A stretch of 64,000 nucleotides of DNA from JAGOBP01 sp046328575 (GCA_046328575.1 JAXLWI010000007.1:1-64000); one strand, 5' to 3'. Counted from the first letter of the stretch, positions 15,827 through 25,031 are shown. The notes: generated by a model from the letters alone, not told the origin. Program-made: numbers and translations.

Positions 15827-16648
15827 TTATCGCTCGACGACAAGGCTCTCGTCTAACCACTCCACGCGCTGCGGTTCGGTCGTCACGTTTACCAGCAGCT
15901 TCAGAATGCGCTGATACTCTTCACGCGGACCGCTGGATGCAAACGCGGCTTGCCCGCTGCGTGTTGAATCAGCGCATAATCCGCGTTCAGTTAACACCCG
16001 ATTGACCTGCCGTGCGATGGCAGGCGCGGGATCGATCACGTTGACGTCGGGCGACAGCGATCGAATCGCGTCAATGACAAACGGATAGTGCGTACACGCC
16101 AGCACGATCGTATCTGCTCCGCCCGCCCGGATCGGCGCCAAAAACCGATCGAGCATGGCCAACGTATCGGGCGTATTCAGTCGCCCGGCCTCGATTTGTT
16201 GAACTAAGCCGGGGCAAACTTCTTTCACCAACTGCACGCCATTGGCAAAACGCTCGACCACGCTGGCAAATAATTCGCCTTGAAATGTAGCCGGGGTCGC
16301 CAGTACTCCCACAACGCCAGTGTGAGTCTGTTCGGCGGCGGGCTTGACGGCCGGTTCCATGCCCACAAACGGAATGTCCGGGAAAGTGACCCGCAGATGT
16401 TTTAGCGCCGCGGCCGAGGCCGCATTGCACGCCACAACAATCAGCTTGGCACCGCGCTCGATCAAGAAGCGCGTGATCGCTTCGCTGAACGATCGAATTT
16501 GAGTGAGTGATCGCGGGCCGTAAGGAATGTGGATTTGATCAGCGAAATACAGCGTGTCTTCGTGCGGCAGTTGCCGCGCGATCTCACGCCACACGCTCAA
16601 GCCGCCGATGCCGGAATCGAAGATGCCAATGGGTCGATTATCGCTCAT
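15827..16648 (-). CDS. murI: Glutamate racemase
   Basis: Cofactor-independent racemase that supplies D-glutamate for peptidoglycan, 273 residues. It has GIFDSGIGGLSV with Asp11, VVACNAASAA with Cys74 and LACTHYPF with the second catalytic Cys, the usual Asp/Cys/Cys set. ATG 16648 begins the conserved N-terminus; an open frame upstream to 16699 crosses a terminator and is not coding. It lies 72 bp before the aminotransferase and about 90 bp after the gamma-glutamyl hydrolase gene, with a terminator between, so it may need read-through or its own weak promoter. Confidence 0.95.
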   Translation of the reverse strand: MSDNRPIGIFDSGIGGLSVWREIARQLPHEDTLYFADQIHIPYGPRSLTQIRSFSEAITRFLIERGAKLIVVACNAASAAALKHLRVTFPDIPFVGMEPAVKPAAEQTHTGVVGVLATPATFQGELFASVVERFANGVQLVKEVCPGLVQQIEAGRLNTPDTLAMLDRFLAPIRAGGADTIVLACTHYPFVIDAIRSLSPDVNVIDPAPAIARQVNRVLTERGLCADSTRSGQAAFASSGPREEYQRILKLLVNVTTEPQRVEWLDESLVVER

Positions 16649-16674
16649 AGTGGTTGACTGACAGATGAAGGGTG

Positions 16675-16719
16675 AAAACAAAAATCGGAAGCCAGGCAAT
16701 TATAAACCCAACTTCCGAT
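16675..16719 (-). terminator. Intrinsic terminator between the C26 hydrolase gene and murI
   Basis: ATCGGAAG and CTTCCGAT (16712-16719 and 16684-16691) with a 20-nt loop, followed on the minus strand by TTTTTGTTTT. It sits about 27 nt before the murI start. Confidence 0.78.
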
Positions 16720-16741
16720 CACTTACATCTGTAGTGCGATG

Positions 16742-17479
16742 CTATTCCGTTGACGCGGCGTCAATCAAGCCTGTGAACAATCGCGCCATTTCCGGCTGCC
16801 GATCGTATAACCATTCGGGATGCCACTGCACGCCTAACGCAAAGCGATGGCCCGGAATTTCGATCGCTTCCACTACCTGATCGGGCGCGGTGGCCACCAC
16901 GCGTAGATCGGTCCCGACGCGCTTGATCGATTGGTGATGCCACGAGTTCACATCGGCTACATTGGATTGCAGCAAGCCATTCAAGCATGAATTAGGCTCA
17001 ACCGTGACGGTATGCGTGATCTTATCGCGCGGCGTGTCCTCTTCGCTGAACATGTGTGTCAGCGAATCCTTCACCATCGAAGGGATGTCCTGCACCAGCG
17101 AGCCGCCCAGCGCCACATTCAAAACTTGCGTACCGCGGCAGATGCACAACAACGGCGTATCCGTCTCGGCCGCCCAGCGCGCCATCGCCAACTCCGCGCG
17201 ATCGCGATTCATGTCCAGTCCCCAAATCGACGGATGCGGATCTTCTCCGTAGATCTTCGGATCAATATCGCCGCCGCCGGACAGTAACAAGCCATCGAGC
17301 CGCTCGAAGATCGCATGCAGCGTGTCGTTGGTCAGCGCGGGCGACAAAATCACTGGCAAGCCGCCCGCGTCTTCGATCGCGCGCACGTAACGCTGTCCGG
17401 TCGCATACAGCGGCGCGTGCGGCGGCTTGGGGAACCGCGTTTCAAAGGCCGTAATACCAATCAAAGGTCGTTTATTCAT
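16742..17479 (-). CDS. Gamma-glutamyl-gamma-aminobutyrate hydrolase family (peptidase C26)
   Basis: Class-I glutamine-amidotransferase-like hydrolase of 245 residues, related to PuuD, which cleaves gamma-glutamyl amides. The nucleophile is Cys in LLCICRGTQVLNV (about residue 116). The His-Glu pair is in GVQWHPEW (about 221-223). LLSGGGDIDP is the family's oxyanion region. Start ATG 17479. It lies only 8 bp behind the M29 aminopeptidase gene, so the two are probably translated from one message and may act on the same peptides or gamma-glutamyl compounds. The exact substrate is unknown. Confidence 0.9.
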   Translation of the reverse strand: MNKRPLIGITAFETRFPKPPHAPLYATGQRYVRAIEDAGGLPVILSPALTNDTLHAIFERLDGLLLSGGGDIDPKIYGEDPHPSIWGLDMNRDRAELAMARWAAETDTPLLCICRGTQVLNVALGGSLVQDIPSMVKDSLTHMFSEEDTPRDKITHTVTVEPNSCLNGLLQSNVADVNSWHHQSIKRVGTDLRVVATAPDQVVEAIEIPGHRFALGVQWHPEWLYDRQPEMARLFTGLIDAASTE

Positions 17480-17487
17480 CGCTGCCT

Positions 17488-18519
17488 CTATTTCACTTCC
17501 ACTAAGAACTTTCCATCACGCATGATCAGTTCGTCGTCGAGAAATATGTCGAAGTCGCGGCCTACGCAATCAATGTGCGTCGTCGAGTTCCACGACTGAC
17601 CCGTATGCTCGTTATACGGATGCCCAAACGCAATGTGAATGCCCGGAATCTTCTCATCCTGCAGAATGTTGCCGATGATGTCGTGGACCGCCAGATTCGT
17701 ACCGATGGCAAACTCACCGACACGATTGCTATTCTCATCGGTGCGGGTGTAGGCCGCAAATTCGTTGAGCAGTTCAGCATTGTCACATTTGAGATCGACG
17801 ATGCGGGCGTCTTTGATCTCGATTGTTAGCGGCGTGCGTTTCAGATCGCCATACTTCGCGCATAGATAATCGCCCACGACACCATCGCATACAAACACAC
17901 CATCGACCGAAAAGGGCGATGTGAAGATTTCACCGCCCGGCAGGTTGCCCCACTTATCGCGCGTGATCAGGCCGCTGGTTTTGACCCACTTCAACTCCGG
18001 CACAAAGCGACCGATCATGTCTGTACCGCCGCGCGATGTCACTCGTATCGTGCGCGCCTGCCGTGCCTTCTCGATCACGTACTGACTTAAGCGATCGATG
18101 TGCAGGAAGTCGGCCTTCATACCTTGCAGCATGATCTGTTTGGTGATGTTGACCATGTGGCCATGACGTAGTTTCCGGCGATTGACGACTTCCATCATCT
18201 CCATGCGGGAACGTAGTTCGCCGCGCTGTGCTTGCGCCGCAAAGATGCTGACCTGCGAATTCTCCAGATCAGCCAGCACGGCGGCGGGCATATGCGCCAA
18301 CGGACGTGGTGCGAGTTCTTCCAGTACAAACACGCGATACGGCGCGCCGATCCGCTCGACCTGATCGACCAGCGCCGCTGCGATCTCCAACCCGTCCTGA
18401 TCCGCGATGATGACCACTGGCTCAGCGGCTTGCAGGCGTAAACACACCGCAGTCGCATTGTGCGCACCTTCGATCAAAGCCGGATCAAATTGAATTCGCT
18501 TTATCACATCACGATTCAT
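17488..18519 (-). CDS. M29-family aminopeptidase
   Basis: Metal-dependent leucyl-aminopeptidase-like protein of 343 residues. The C-terminal half has the M29 features: GGEIFTSPFSVDGVFVCDG, an acidic/His set around IAFGHPYNEHTG, and THIDCVGRDFDIFLDD near the end, which should contribute Glu, His and Asp ligands for the two-metal site. It is shorter than the usual 400-410 residues of thermophilic M29 enzymes. Cytosolic (no signal peptide). It is first in a likely operon with the C26 hydrolase; together they suggest peptide or gamma-glutamyl salvage feeding the glutamate genes downstream. Confidence 0.85.
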   Translation of the reverse strand: MNRDVIKRIQFDPALIEGAHNATAVCLRLQAAEPVVIIADQDGLEIAAALVDQVERIGAPYRVFVLEELAPRPLAHMPAAVLADLENSQVSIFAAQAQRGELRSRMEMMEVVNRRKLRHGHMVNITKQIMLQGMKADFLHIDRLSQYVIEKARQARTIRVTSRGGTDMIGRFVPELKWVKTSGLITRDKWGNLPGGEIFTSPFSVDGVFVCDGVVGDYLCAKYGDLKRTPLTIEIKDARIVDLKCDNAELLNEFAAYTRTDENSNRVGEFAIGTNLAVHDIIGNILQDEKIPGIHIAFGHPYNEHTGQSWNSTTHIDCVGRDFDIFLDDELIMRDGKFLVEVK

Positions 18520-18566
18520 GATCTTACTCCAATAAGCCCGACAATCGCCAACTATTTTATCAATCT

Positions 18567-18603
18567 AAAACGAAAAAGAGCGTAGGCGGGTTCACCTACG
18601 CTC
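18567..18603 (-). terminator. Intrinsic terminator of rplS
   Basis: GAGCGTAGG and CCTACGCTC (18595-18603 with 18578-18586), an 8-nt loop, then TTTTTCGTTTT on the minus strand, 18 nt after the rplS stop. Confidence 0.92.
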
Positions 18604-18620
18604 CGGTCACTTCAATCGAA

Positions 18621-18977
18621 TTATTCTTCAGTCGCGACGGTCGAGCGTTCCTTCAAGCGCGCGGCCTTGCCTTGCAGATCGCGCAGATAGTACAACTGCG
18701 CGCGGCGCGTCTTGGAACTGCGCATCACTTCGATCTTCTCGAGGCGCGGCGAGTGCAGCAAGAAGGTGCGTTCTACGCCCACGCCGTGCGAAGCGATGCG
18801 GCGCACGGTGAAGTTGGCATGCGAGCCGCCCCCGCGAATGCGGATGACGGTGCCCTGGAAAATCTGCACGCGCTCACGATCGCCTTCGACGATCATCGAG
18901 TGCACACGGACGGTGTCGCCGGGGGCCAAACGCGGCCGATCGGTTTTCTTCGGCGTCAAAGTATCGAGTACGTTCAT
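18621..18977 (-). CDS. rplS: 50S ribosomal protein L19
   Basis: Large-subunit protein at the 30S-50S interface, 118 residues. Conserved blocks are GDTVRVHSMIVEGDRERVQIF, RGGGSHANFTVRRIASHGVGVERTF, and SPRLEKIEVMRSSKTRRAQLYYLRDLQGKAARLKE. ATG 18977 with GGGGAT upstream is the start. The frame remains open to 19097 but that part is 5' leader and promoter. It is a single-gene unit with its own strong promoter and terminator; the usual trmD/rimM partners are absent. Confidence 0.97.
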   Translation of the reverse strand: MNVLDTLTPKKTDRPRLAPGDTVRVHSMIVEGDRERVQIFQGTVIRIRGGGSHANFTVRRIASHGVGVERTFLLHSPRLEKIEVMRSSKTRRAQLYYLRDLQGKAARLKERSTVATEE

Positions 18978-19005
18978 CGTAACATCCCCTACAGTGCAAA
19001 ATGAA

Positions 19006-19023
19006 GCGCTCAGACCTGAGCGC
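19006..19023 (-). other. Hairpin at the start of the rplS leader
   Basis: GCGCTCAG-GT-CTGAGCGC, a perfect palindrome lying within the first nucleotides of the predicted rplS transcript. It could stabilise the 5' end or take part in ribosomal-protein autoregulation. Function unproven. Confidence 0.5.
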
Positions 19024-19031
19024 GGGTCGGG

Positions 19032-19060
19032 ATTATAACACCCTTCCAGCGGTGTGGCAA
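19032..19060 (-). promoter_or_regulatory. Sigma-70 promoter of rplS
   Basis: On the minus strand: TTGCCA (19055-19060), exactly 17 bp, TATAAT (19032-19037). Predicted start near 19025. Confidence 0.88.
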
Positions 19061-19079
19061 GCATGAATTTTTGCGCCAA

Positions 19080-19088
19080 TGCTATAAT
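19080..19088 (+). promoter_or_regulatory. Extended -10 promoter of the threonine-aldolase-like gene
   Basis: TGCTATAAT (TGn plus perfect -10) with no good -35. The ATG at 19118 is 30 nt downstream with AGGTTAA between. Its -35 region abuts the divergent rplS promoter. Confidence 0.7.
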
Positions 19089-19117
19089 GCCCTCCACCCT
19101 AAAAACAGGTTAATCCC

Positions 19118-20212
19118 ATGAACAGAGACGAATGGCTCCGCCTAATCGATCAATGCACGCGCCTTCTTTTCGGTCATGGTCGCGCCCAATCCACGCCACA
19201 CGCCGTCTTCACTCAACTCGCCGCGCTCACCCCGCCCGACCTTCAACCCGATCTGTACGGCGGTGGCGAACTGATCACGGGCTTCGAGCAGCGAGTTGCC
19301 GAATTACTGGGCAAAGAAGCGGGCGTCTTCATGCCCAGCGGTACAATGGCCCAACAGATCGCGCTGCGCATCCGGTCTGATCGGCGCGGTTCCAAGCACG
19401 TCGCTTTTCATCCGACCTGCCATCTCGAAATTCACGAACAAAAGGGCTATGAATTGCTGCACGGCTTGCACGGTGTGCTCGTCGGTTCGCCCTATCAGTT
19501 GATGACGCTGGACGATCTGCAACAAGTCCGCGATCCGCTGGCCGCCCTGCTCCTCGAACTGCCGCAGCGCGAGATCGGTGGACAACTGCCCAGTTGGGAT
19601 GAACTCCTTGCCATCACGACGTGGGCGCGCGAACACAATATCGCTTTGCATATGGACGGCGCGCGTCTATGGGAATGCCAGCCATTCTATCAGCGCAGTT
19701 ACGCTGAAATTGCCGCGCCGTTCGACACGGTCTATGTGTCCTTCTACAAAATCCTCGGCGGCATTGCGGGCGCGATGCTGCTTGGCCCGCAGGATGTCAT
19801 CAACGAAGCGCGCTTATGGCAGCGGCGACACGGCGGCAACTTGGTTCAGCTGTACCCGATGATCCTCTCAGCCCAACGCGGCCTCGACACGCGGCTCGAA
19901 CGGATTCCGCAGTATTGTACCAAAGCGCGCGAAATCGCCGGGATATTGGCAGGTTTTCCGCAGGTCGTGATCATGCCCAATCCGCCGCAAACAAACATGA
20001 TGCACCTGTTCTTTCGCGGTGACAAAGATCGACTTGAGGAAGCAGCCGCAAGCATCATGCGCGAGCAGAAGATCTGCCTGTTACGCGGCTTCATGCCGAG
20101 TCAGATCCCCGGCTACTGCAAGTCCGAATTCGTAGTTGGCGACGCGACGTTGGAGTTCGGCGCAGAAGAGATTCGCAGTTTGTTTGAAGAATTTCTAACA
20201 ACCGCGGCCTGA
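19118..20212 (+). CDS. Threonine aldolase / beta-eliminating lyase family protein
   Basis: PLP fold-type-I enzyme of 364 residues, related to L-allo-threonine aldolases that split threonine to glycine and acetaldehyde. The PLP lysine is in SFYKILGGIAGAML (about residue 211), the cofactor aspartate in LHMDGARLWEC (about 181), and the phosphate region in FMPSGTMAQQIAL (about 69). The N-terminus before residue 40 is longer than in minimal threonine aldolases. It is a single gene under an extended -10 promoter and followed by a palindromic repeat. Substrate cannot be set from sequence; other beta-eliminating lyases share the fold. Confidence 0.82.
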   Translation: MNRDEWLRLIDQCTRLLFGHGRAQSTPHAVFTQLAALTPPDLQPDLYGGGELITGFEQRVAELLGKEAGVFMPSGTMAQQIALRIRSDRRGSKHVAFHPTCHLEIHEQKGYELLHGLHGVLVGSPYQLMTLDDLQQVRDPLAALLLELPQREIGGQLPSWDELLAITTWAREHNIALHMDGARLWECQPFYQRSYAEIAAPFDTVYVSFYKILGGIAGAMLLGPQDVINEARLWQRRHGGNLVQLYPMILSAQRGLDTRLERIPQYCTKAREIAGILAGFPQVVIMPNPPQTNMMHLFFRGDKDRLEEAAASIMREQKICLLRGFMPSQIPGYCKSEFVVGDATLEFGAEEIRSLFEEFLTTAA

Positions 20213-20220
20213 CCACACGT

Positions 20221-20287
20221 GTCACCCCGAGTGCAGCGAGGTGTCTCTCCGACAGTAGCAAAGATTCTTCGTTCCGCTCGGAATGAC
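20221..20287. repeat. Palindromic intergenic repeat (GTCAnnnCGAG family)
   Basis: Ends GTCACCCCGAG and CTCGGAATGAC, complementary at 9 of 11 positions, enclosing 45 bp with AGATTCTTCG. It resembles the dispersed 'gtcattgcgag...ctcgcaatgac' repeats found in many bacterial genomes. A related copy lies inside the permease gene at 39715-39813. Confidence 0.75.
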
Positions 20288-20341
20288 CCAATCAGCAGCG
20301 CATATGAAAGACTAAAGTTCGAGGCGGAGGACAGTCCGCCG

Positions 20342-21607
20342 TTAGCCGCGGCGTTCGATTTGCGCCACCACTTCAACTGCACGGGCGATGCCATCTTCGG
20401 CGCGAATTTTAGCCCCCAAATTGGCGGCGCGTTGCCGCATGGCTTGATCGGACACAGCGATCTGAATCGCCTGCGCCAGCCGATCGGCTGTTAAGTGCTT
20501 GCGCAGAATTGGCCGTGGCCCCACACCCAAATCCGCCACGCGCTGCCCCCAGAAAGGCTGATCGGCAAAGAACGGCACGATGATTGAAGGCACGCCGGCC
20601 CGCAAACCGGCCGACGTTGTGCCCGCGCCACCGTGATGCACCACCGCGGCCATGCGTGGAAACAGCCACGCGAACGGCGCAGACTCTAGCTTGAAGATCG
20701 TGTCCGGTAAATCGATCGAGCCCAGGCCCCCCCAACCCGAAAGCAAAATCGCGCGTTGACGCGTTTGAGCCAACGCTTGCACAATCTGGCGGGTCAACGC
20801 TTCGGGATTGCGCGTGCTCATGCTGCCGAACCCGACGAAAATCGGCGGCGAACCAGCTTGCAGAAACGCCATTAAATCCGCGGGCGGAGTCCAATCGTCC
20901 ACCGGATCAAGGAACCAATAACCGGTGACGTGCCGCTGTCCGTCCCAGTCAGCGGGCGGTGGAATCACCGCTGGGCTGTAGCCATAAAGAATGGGATTCT
21001 GCTTGAAACGCTCGCTGCTGTAAGGTCCCCAGAATGACGCTTTGGACACGCCCAATACTTGCTGACGCGCCACCGAATCAGCCGATCGAAACCCTTGCCA
21101 CATGATCTGTTCGGTCAACCGATAAGACACTCGATTCAACGAGCCGTTAACAAACGGTAGTTTGGGAAACAGCGCGCTAGGATAGGCGCGGGTGGGACTA
21201 AAGGGAATGTAGTGCGCCTGCATGAACTGCAGGCCTAGCTTCTCAGCCAGTGCCACGCCGATGAACATGCCACCCAATCCGGCGATGATCATGTCCATGC
21301 CCGCACTGGCCGCCAAACCGCCCTTCGCAAAAGCGAGCGCGTTCTCTTTTGCGTCTTGCCCCATTTTCGACATGATGGCGAGGAAGTTACCTTTTTCCAG
21401 CAGTTCGCGCATCTCCGCACTTTGCGCCACATCCTGCGCATTGCCTTCGATGGGCCAGAATTCTACGCCGTGGGCTTTGACCAACGCGGCCGAGTTTTCA
21501 TGGCTGACCAGCCGCACGACATGCCCCGCTGCGTGCAAGCCTTTGCCGAGCGCGAGATAAGGTTCAACGTCGCCGCGACTGCCCGTCGCGATGATGACAA
21601 TTCGCAT
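20342..21607 (-). CDS. GT1/MGT-type UDP-glycosyltransferase
   Basis: Cytosolic GT-B glycosyltransferase of 421 residues, like macrolide/sterol glucosyltransferases. The N-terminus MRIVIIATGSRGDVEPYLAL is the family's acceptor-domain start. The C-terminal donor-binding motif is VVHHGGAGTTSAGLRAGVPS followed by PFFADQPFWGQRV. These bind a UDP- or dTDP-sugar and usually glycosylate lipids or small hydrophobic acceptors. It starts 11 bp after the response regulator gene and is last in an SDR-kinase-regulator-glycosyltransferase run, so it may be the output of that signal pathway or simply cotranscribed. Confidence 0.9.
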   Translation of the reverse strand: MRIVIIATGSRGDVEPYLALGKGLHAAGHVVRLVSHENSAALVKAHGVEFWPIEGNAQDVAQSAEMRELLEKGNFLAIMSKMGQDAKENALAFAKGGLAASAGMDMIIAGLGGMFIGVALAEKLGLQFMQAHYIPFSPTRAYPSALFPKLPFVNGSLNRVSYRLTEQIMWQGFRSADSVARQQVLGVSKASFWGPYSSERFKQNPILYGYSPAVIPPPADWDGQRHVTGYWFLDPVDDWTPPADLMAFLQAGSPPIFVGFGSMSTRNPEALTRQIVQALAQTRQRAILLSGWGGLGSIDLPDTIFKLESAPFAWLFPRMAAVVHHGGAGTTSAGLRAGVPSIIVPFFADQPFWGQRVADLGVGPRPILRKHLTADRLAQAIQIAVSDQAMRQRAANLGAKIRAEDGIARAVEVVAQIERRG

Positions 21608-21618
21608 GAAGATGTCCT

Positions 21619-22296
21619 TTACTTGAGATCGACCAGCCCGCGTTTCAACGCCGTGAGGACGGCCTGCGTGCGATCATTGGCATGAAGTTTCGCCAGGATC
21701 GCGCTGATGTGGTTTTTGACGGTACCTTCGCTCAGCGACAATTGCTGCGCGATTTCTTTGTTGGCTAAACCGGCTGCGACTAACTTCAGCACTTCCTCTT
21801 CCCGATCGGTTAGCTGTTCCAGCGGTTCCTCGTCGACCGGCGGCTGCGGTGCAGGCGAGCGATGTTGAGTGAGTTGCTGGAACTCGCGCAGAACCTTGCG
21901 CGCCACCGTCGGATCGATCTGCGATTCGCCGCGCAGCGCGCCGCGCACCGCGTCGGCCAGATTGTCGCCGGAGGCATCCTTCAGCAAATAACCGATCGCG
22001 CCCGCGCGGATGCCGTCAAACACCCAATCGTCGGTGTCGTAGGTCGTGAGGATGATGATCTGCGTTTTGGGCAATACCGACACGATCTGCCGCGTGGCTT
22101 GGATGCCGTTCAGGTGCGGCATCTTGATGTCCATCAAAATCACATCGGGCTTGAGCTGCTTGGCCAACTCGACCGCCTCCTGACCGTCGGCTGCCTGGCC
22201 GACCACCTCAATATCAGATTGATGATTGAGAATGATTGTTAACCCGGTGCGGATAATATCCTGATCGTCAGCCAGTAGTACGCGGATTTTTGTCAT
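21619..22296 (-). CDS. NarL/FixJ-family response regulator
   Basis: DNA-binding response regulator of 225 residues. The receiver (1-120) has LLADDQD, phospho-acceptor Asp in VILMDIKMP (about residue 55) and Lys in LLKDASG. A linker is followed by a LuxR helix-turn-helix (about 155-222: LTDREEEVLKLVAAGLANKEIAQQ, then SEGTVKNHISAIL). It pairs with the upstream kinase (17-bp gap) and precedes the glycosyltransferase gene by 11 bp. Confidence 0.95.
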   Translation of the reverse strand: MTKIRVLLADDQDIIRTGLTIILNHQSDIEVVGQAADGQEAVELAKQLKPDVILMDIKMPHLNGIQATRQIVSVLPKTQIIILTTYDTDDWVFDGIRAGAIGYLLKDASGDNLADAVRGALRGESQIDPTVARKVLREFQQLTQHRSPAPQPPVDEEPLEQLTDREEEVLKLVAAGLANKEIAQQLSLSEGTVKNHISAILAKLHANDRTQAVLTALKRGLVDLK

Positions 22297-22313
22297 AGGT
22301 CATTCTTCATTGT

Positions 22314-23636
22314 TCATTGCACAGTGTTCATTGTCAATTGAATTACCGTGCCCTGCCCGATGGCGCTGTTGACCTGCAGCTTCCCGCCGATCATCTCGGC
22401 GCGTTCGCGCATGCCGGTGAGGCCAAAGCGATCACCGCTAACATCGGCATCGGCGAAGCCACGACCATCATCGGCCATGCGCAATGATAAACAACCGTTG
22501 TCCTGGCCCAACGCCACTGACACACGTTGCGCGTCGGCGTGCCGCTCAATGTTGTTGAACGCCTCTTGTGCGATGCGCAACACTTGCGCGGCCACTTCGT
22601 TCGACAACGGAGCTTTCGGTTCACTTACGTGCAACTCGACTTCAACGTTGGCCCGCTCGCCAAAATCGATCGCTGCGCGTTCCAAGGCGCGCGCCAAACC
22701 AAGATCATCGATCGGGTTGACGCGCAAATCCTGAATCGCGTGCCGCGCTTCTTGCAAACCTGTTTGAGCTAACTGCCGCGCTTTGGCAAGTTCAGCCCGC
22801 GCTTGATCGGGCTCGGCCTTCAGCAAAGTGTCGATCGCTTGCAACTGCACGACGAGACCCGCCAGCGAGTGAGCCAGCGTATCGTGCAGATCGCGCGCCA
22901 ACCGATTACGCTCACGCGCCGTCGCGAGTTGTTCGGCTGTAGCGGCCTGTTCACGCAGTTTGACGTTAGCCACACTCAGCGCCGCCGTCTGCTTGCGCTC
23001 CTGTTCGGCCAACGTGCCGACGATGTAACCGGCCACCAGCAGCAATGGCAACCGCAGGGCGATCACCGCCACAATCGACCACGGCGAGATCACGCCAAAG
23101 AGCAGCAGGCCGCCTGGTCGAGGCGAAACGGAGAACACATCTTCGACGATGCTGCCGATGATCATCAAGATGCCCGATAGGCCTGCGGCCAACCACGCGC
23201 CGCGCCGACCGTAGGTCCACGCCGCGATCACGACGGCGACGAGCAGCAAGAAGAGCGGCTCAACCAATCGCATGTCGAACATCGGTGCCAGCCGTGCCGG
23301 CGCAAACGCCCTGGCGCGTGGTTCAAACGGCGAATTGACGAACGAGACCAGCGAACTCTCCAATGTCTGCGCCACAATCGTCAAGGTCAGCGCGATCGGC
23401 AGATAACGCACACCCAAACGCGATTCAAGCCCGGGCAGTACGACAAACAACCATGCCACGCCGATCGGCCACATGATCAGCACCATCATCGCCGCAAATT
23501 CCACGCCCAACGTCGTCAGGAGCGAGAGTGTCCCGATTAACGCCGGTATCAGCGCAATCGACAACATGATGCGCAACAAACGCTGCGCAGTCGCTTGCGG
23601 CAAGAGTGTATTGATCGGCGAGATGAAACGGCTCAT
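22314..23636 (-). CDS. Membrane sensor histidine kinase, HisKA_3 (NarX/DesK-like)
   Basis: Sensor kinase of 440 residues. About six transmembrane helices (about 20-205) form an MASE-like input without a large extracellular loop, so it may sense the membrane state. A short coiled coil leads to the HisKA_3 dimerisation site ERNRLARDLHDTLAHSL, with the phospho-His in DLHD. The HATPase at the C-terminus has GDRFGLTGMRERAEMIGG. ATG 23636. Partner of the NarL-type regulator that follows. Confidence 0.92.
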   Translation of the reverse strand: MSRFISPINTLLPQATAQRLLRIMLSIALIPALIGTLSLLTTLGVEFAAMMVLIMWPIGVAWLFVVLPGLESRLGVRYLPIALTLTIVAQTLESSLVSFVNSPFEPRARAFAPARLAPMFDMRLVEPLFLLLVAVVIAAWTYGRRGAWLAAGLSGILMIIGSIVEDVFSVSPRPGGLLLFGVISPWSIVAVIALRLPLLLVAGYIVGTLAEQERKQTAALSVANVKLREQAATAEQLATARERNRLARDLHDTLAHSLAGLVVQLQAIDTLLKAEPDQARAELAKARQLAQTGLQEARHAIQDLRVNPIDDLGLARALERAAIDFGERANVEVELHVSEPKAPLSNEVAAQVLRIAQEAFNNIERHADAQRVSVALGQDNGCLSLRMADDGRGFADADVSGDRFGLTGMRERAEMIGGKLQVNSAIGQGTVIQLTMNTVQ

Positions 23637-23659
23637 AAGTAGCCTGCTGCCCTTAACGG

Positions 23660-24526
23660 CTATTCATCGATTCGCACGCTTAAGGCCGATGGCACGACGC
23701 TCACTTGCAGACTCGCGGGCGGTACTTGCCGGGTCACGCGTAACTTCAACTCGCGCAACAGCCCGCGCACAATCACCTGCGGACTGAGCACATTAATCTC
23801 CAGCCCGGTCTTGCCATCGGTCGCGGCGCTGGCCAACCAGACCGCTTTTTCGGCGGGCACTTCCGGCGGATTGCCCCACATGCGTGACACCGTCTCCAGT
23901 GGCCGCAAACGTTCCGCGTAACCATCGACGGCTTCCACTTGCGACAACATATCCGTCAGCACCAAACCGGGATTGAAAGCGAAAACGCCTACGCCGCTCG
24001 TTTTGTACTCTTTCGCCAGTGAGACGGTGAAGTTACGCAGCCACGCTTTACTGGACGCGTACGCATTTTGCAACGGTACCGGCTGCCGGTCGCCGCGTCC
24101 CAATACGTTGATCAACTTCCCGCTGCCGCGCGGCATAAAGTGCTTGAGGGCTACAACCGAGCCATAGTAGTTGCCCCAGATATTGGTCTTCAACACCTGT
24201 TCAAAACGCGGCATCGGTACATCGGCACTGGGGCCATACGGCGCACCCAGACCGGCATTGTTGATCCAGATATCGAAGTGCCCAAACGTTTGCAGCGCGC
24301 GAGCGGCGATGGCTTGCACATCGGCCAGTTCGCCGACATCACCAGCGAGTCCGTCGACCCGCGCACCCGCGACCTTCAACAACCCGATCGCTTTGTCGAC
24401 CGACGACGACGATCGAGACGCGATGAAAACCGCCGCGCCTTCGCGGGCGTACGCCTGTGCAATCGCCAAACCCAGGCCGCGCGTCCCGCCAGTAACGACT
24501 GCTACCTTATTTTCTAACCGCCCCAT
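23660..24526 (-). CDS. Short-chain dehydrogenase/reductase
   Basis: NAD(P)-dependent oxidoreductase with a Rossmann fold, 288 residues. It has the cofactor motif VTGGTRGLGLAIA (about 10-22), INNAG (about 89-93, here WINNAGLG) and the catalytic YASSK (about 155-159). The usual catalytic Ser in strand 5 is not evident: the segment reads LINVLGRGDRQ, so activity may be altered. The last 45 residues are an unusual basic extension. It begins a run with the two-component system and the glycosyltransferase (23 bp to the kinase). Substrate unknown. Confidence 0.88.
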   Translation of the reverse strand: MGRLENKVAVVTGGTRGLGLAIAQAYAREGAAVFIASRSSSSVDKAIGLLKVAGARVDGLAGDVGELADVQAIAARALQTFGHFDIWINNAGLGAPYGPSADVPMPRFEQVLKTNIWGNYYGSVVALKHFMPRGSGKLINVLGRGDRQPVPLQNAYASSKAWLRNFTVSLAKEYKTSGVGVFAFNPGLVLTDMLSQVEAVDGYAERLRPLETVSRMWGNPPEVPAEKAVWLASAATDGKTGLEINVLSPQVIVRGLLRELKLRVTRQVPPASLQVSVVPSALSVRIDE

Positions 24527-24596
24527 GTTATTTCGAAGTTCCCTTCTTTGTGATCTGGCTTTGTGTTGATCATACCATGCAGAGCTTGAGCCCGAT

Positions 24597-25031
24597 CTAC
24601 CTTGAACCTAACGTGGCTGTCAGACCCTGAATCAATTGTTGCTTCTCCGCGGTAGATAAACCGGCCGACGGGTGAAGTATGACGTAATACCATTGCGGCA
24701 TCGAGCCGCGCTCAATCTGCTGGACGGCCTCTTCACCCCCTCGGCCCGCATTACCCCACTGTGAAAAATTCAATTGCGAGCGGCCTTGCTGCACATCGTG
24801 TTGAATCAGCCACGAGATCGGCGCCACATTGGAATACCACGGCCACGTCGTTTGATTGCTGTGACAATCAAAGCACGCACGCACTGCCAAATCCCGGGTT
24901 TGCGGGCTATCCCACTGTGGCTCAGTCGAGGTCGTGGTGGGATTGGTATGATCGTGCCCGTATGGAATAAACTGGATCGCAATACCGCCGACAATCAAAC
25001 CGATTAAGATTCCTAGCAACACATTCTTCAT
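24597..25031 (-). CDS. Membrane-anchored haem-binding-domain protein
   Basis: 144 residues. An N-terminal helix (LLGILIGLIVGGIAIQFI) anchors a domain with the single c-type heme motif CFDCHSN (Cys53-His57), followed by TTWPWYSNVAPISWLI. That combination is the hallmark of the Haem_bd domain found in many envelope proteins. It may receive electrons outside the membrane; the partner is unknown. It follows the DUF5666-like gene by 20 bp, so they likely share a message. Confidence 0.88.
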   Translation of the reverse strand: MKNVLLGILIGLIVGGIAIQFIPYGHDHTNPTTTSTEPQWDSPQTRDLAVRACFDCHSNQTTWPWYSNVAPISWLIQHDVQQGRSQLNFSQWGNAGRGGEEAVQQIERGSMPQWYYVILHPSAGLSTAEKQQLIQGLTATLGSR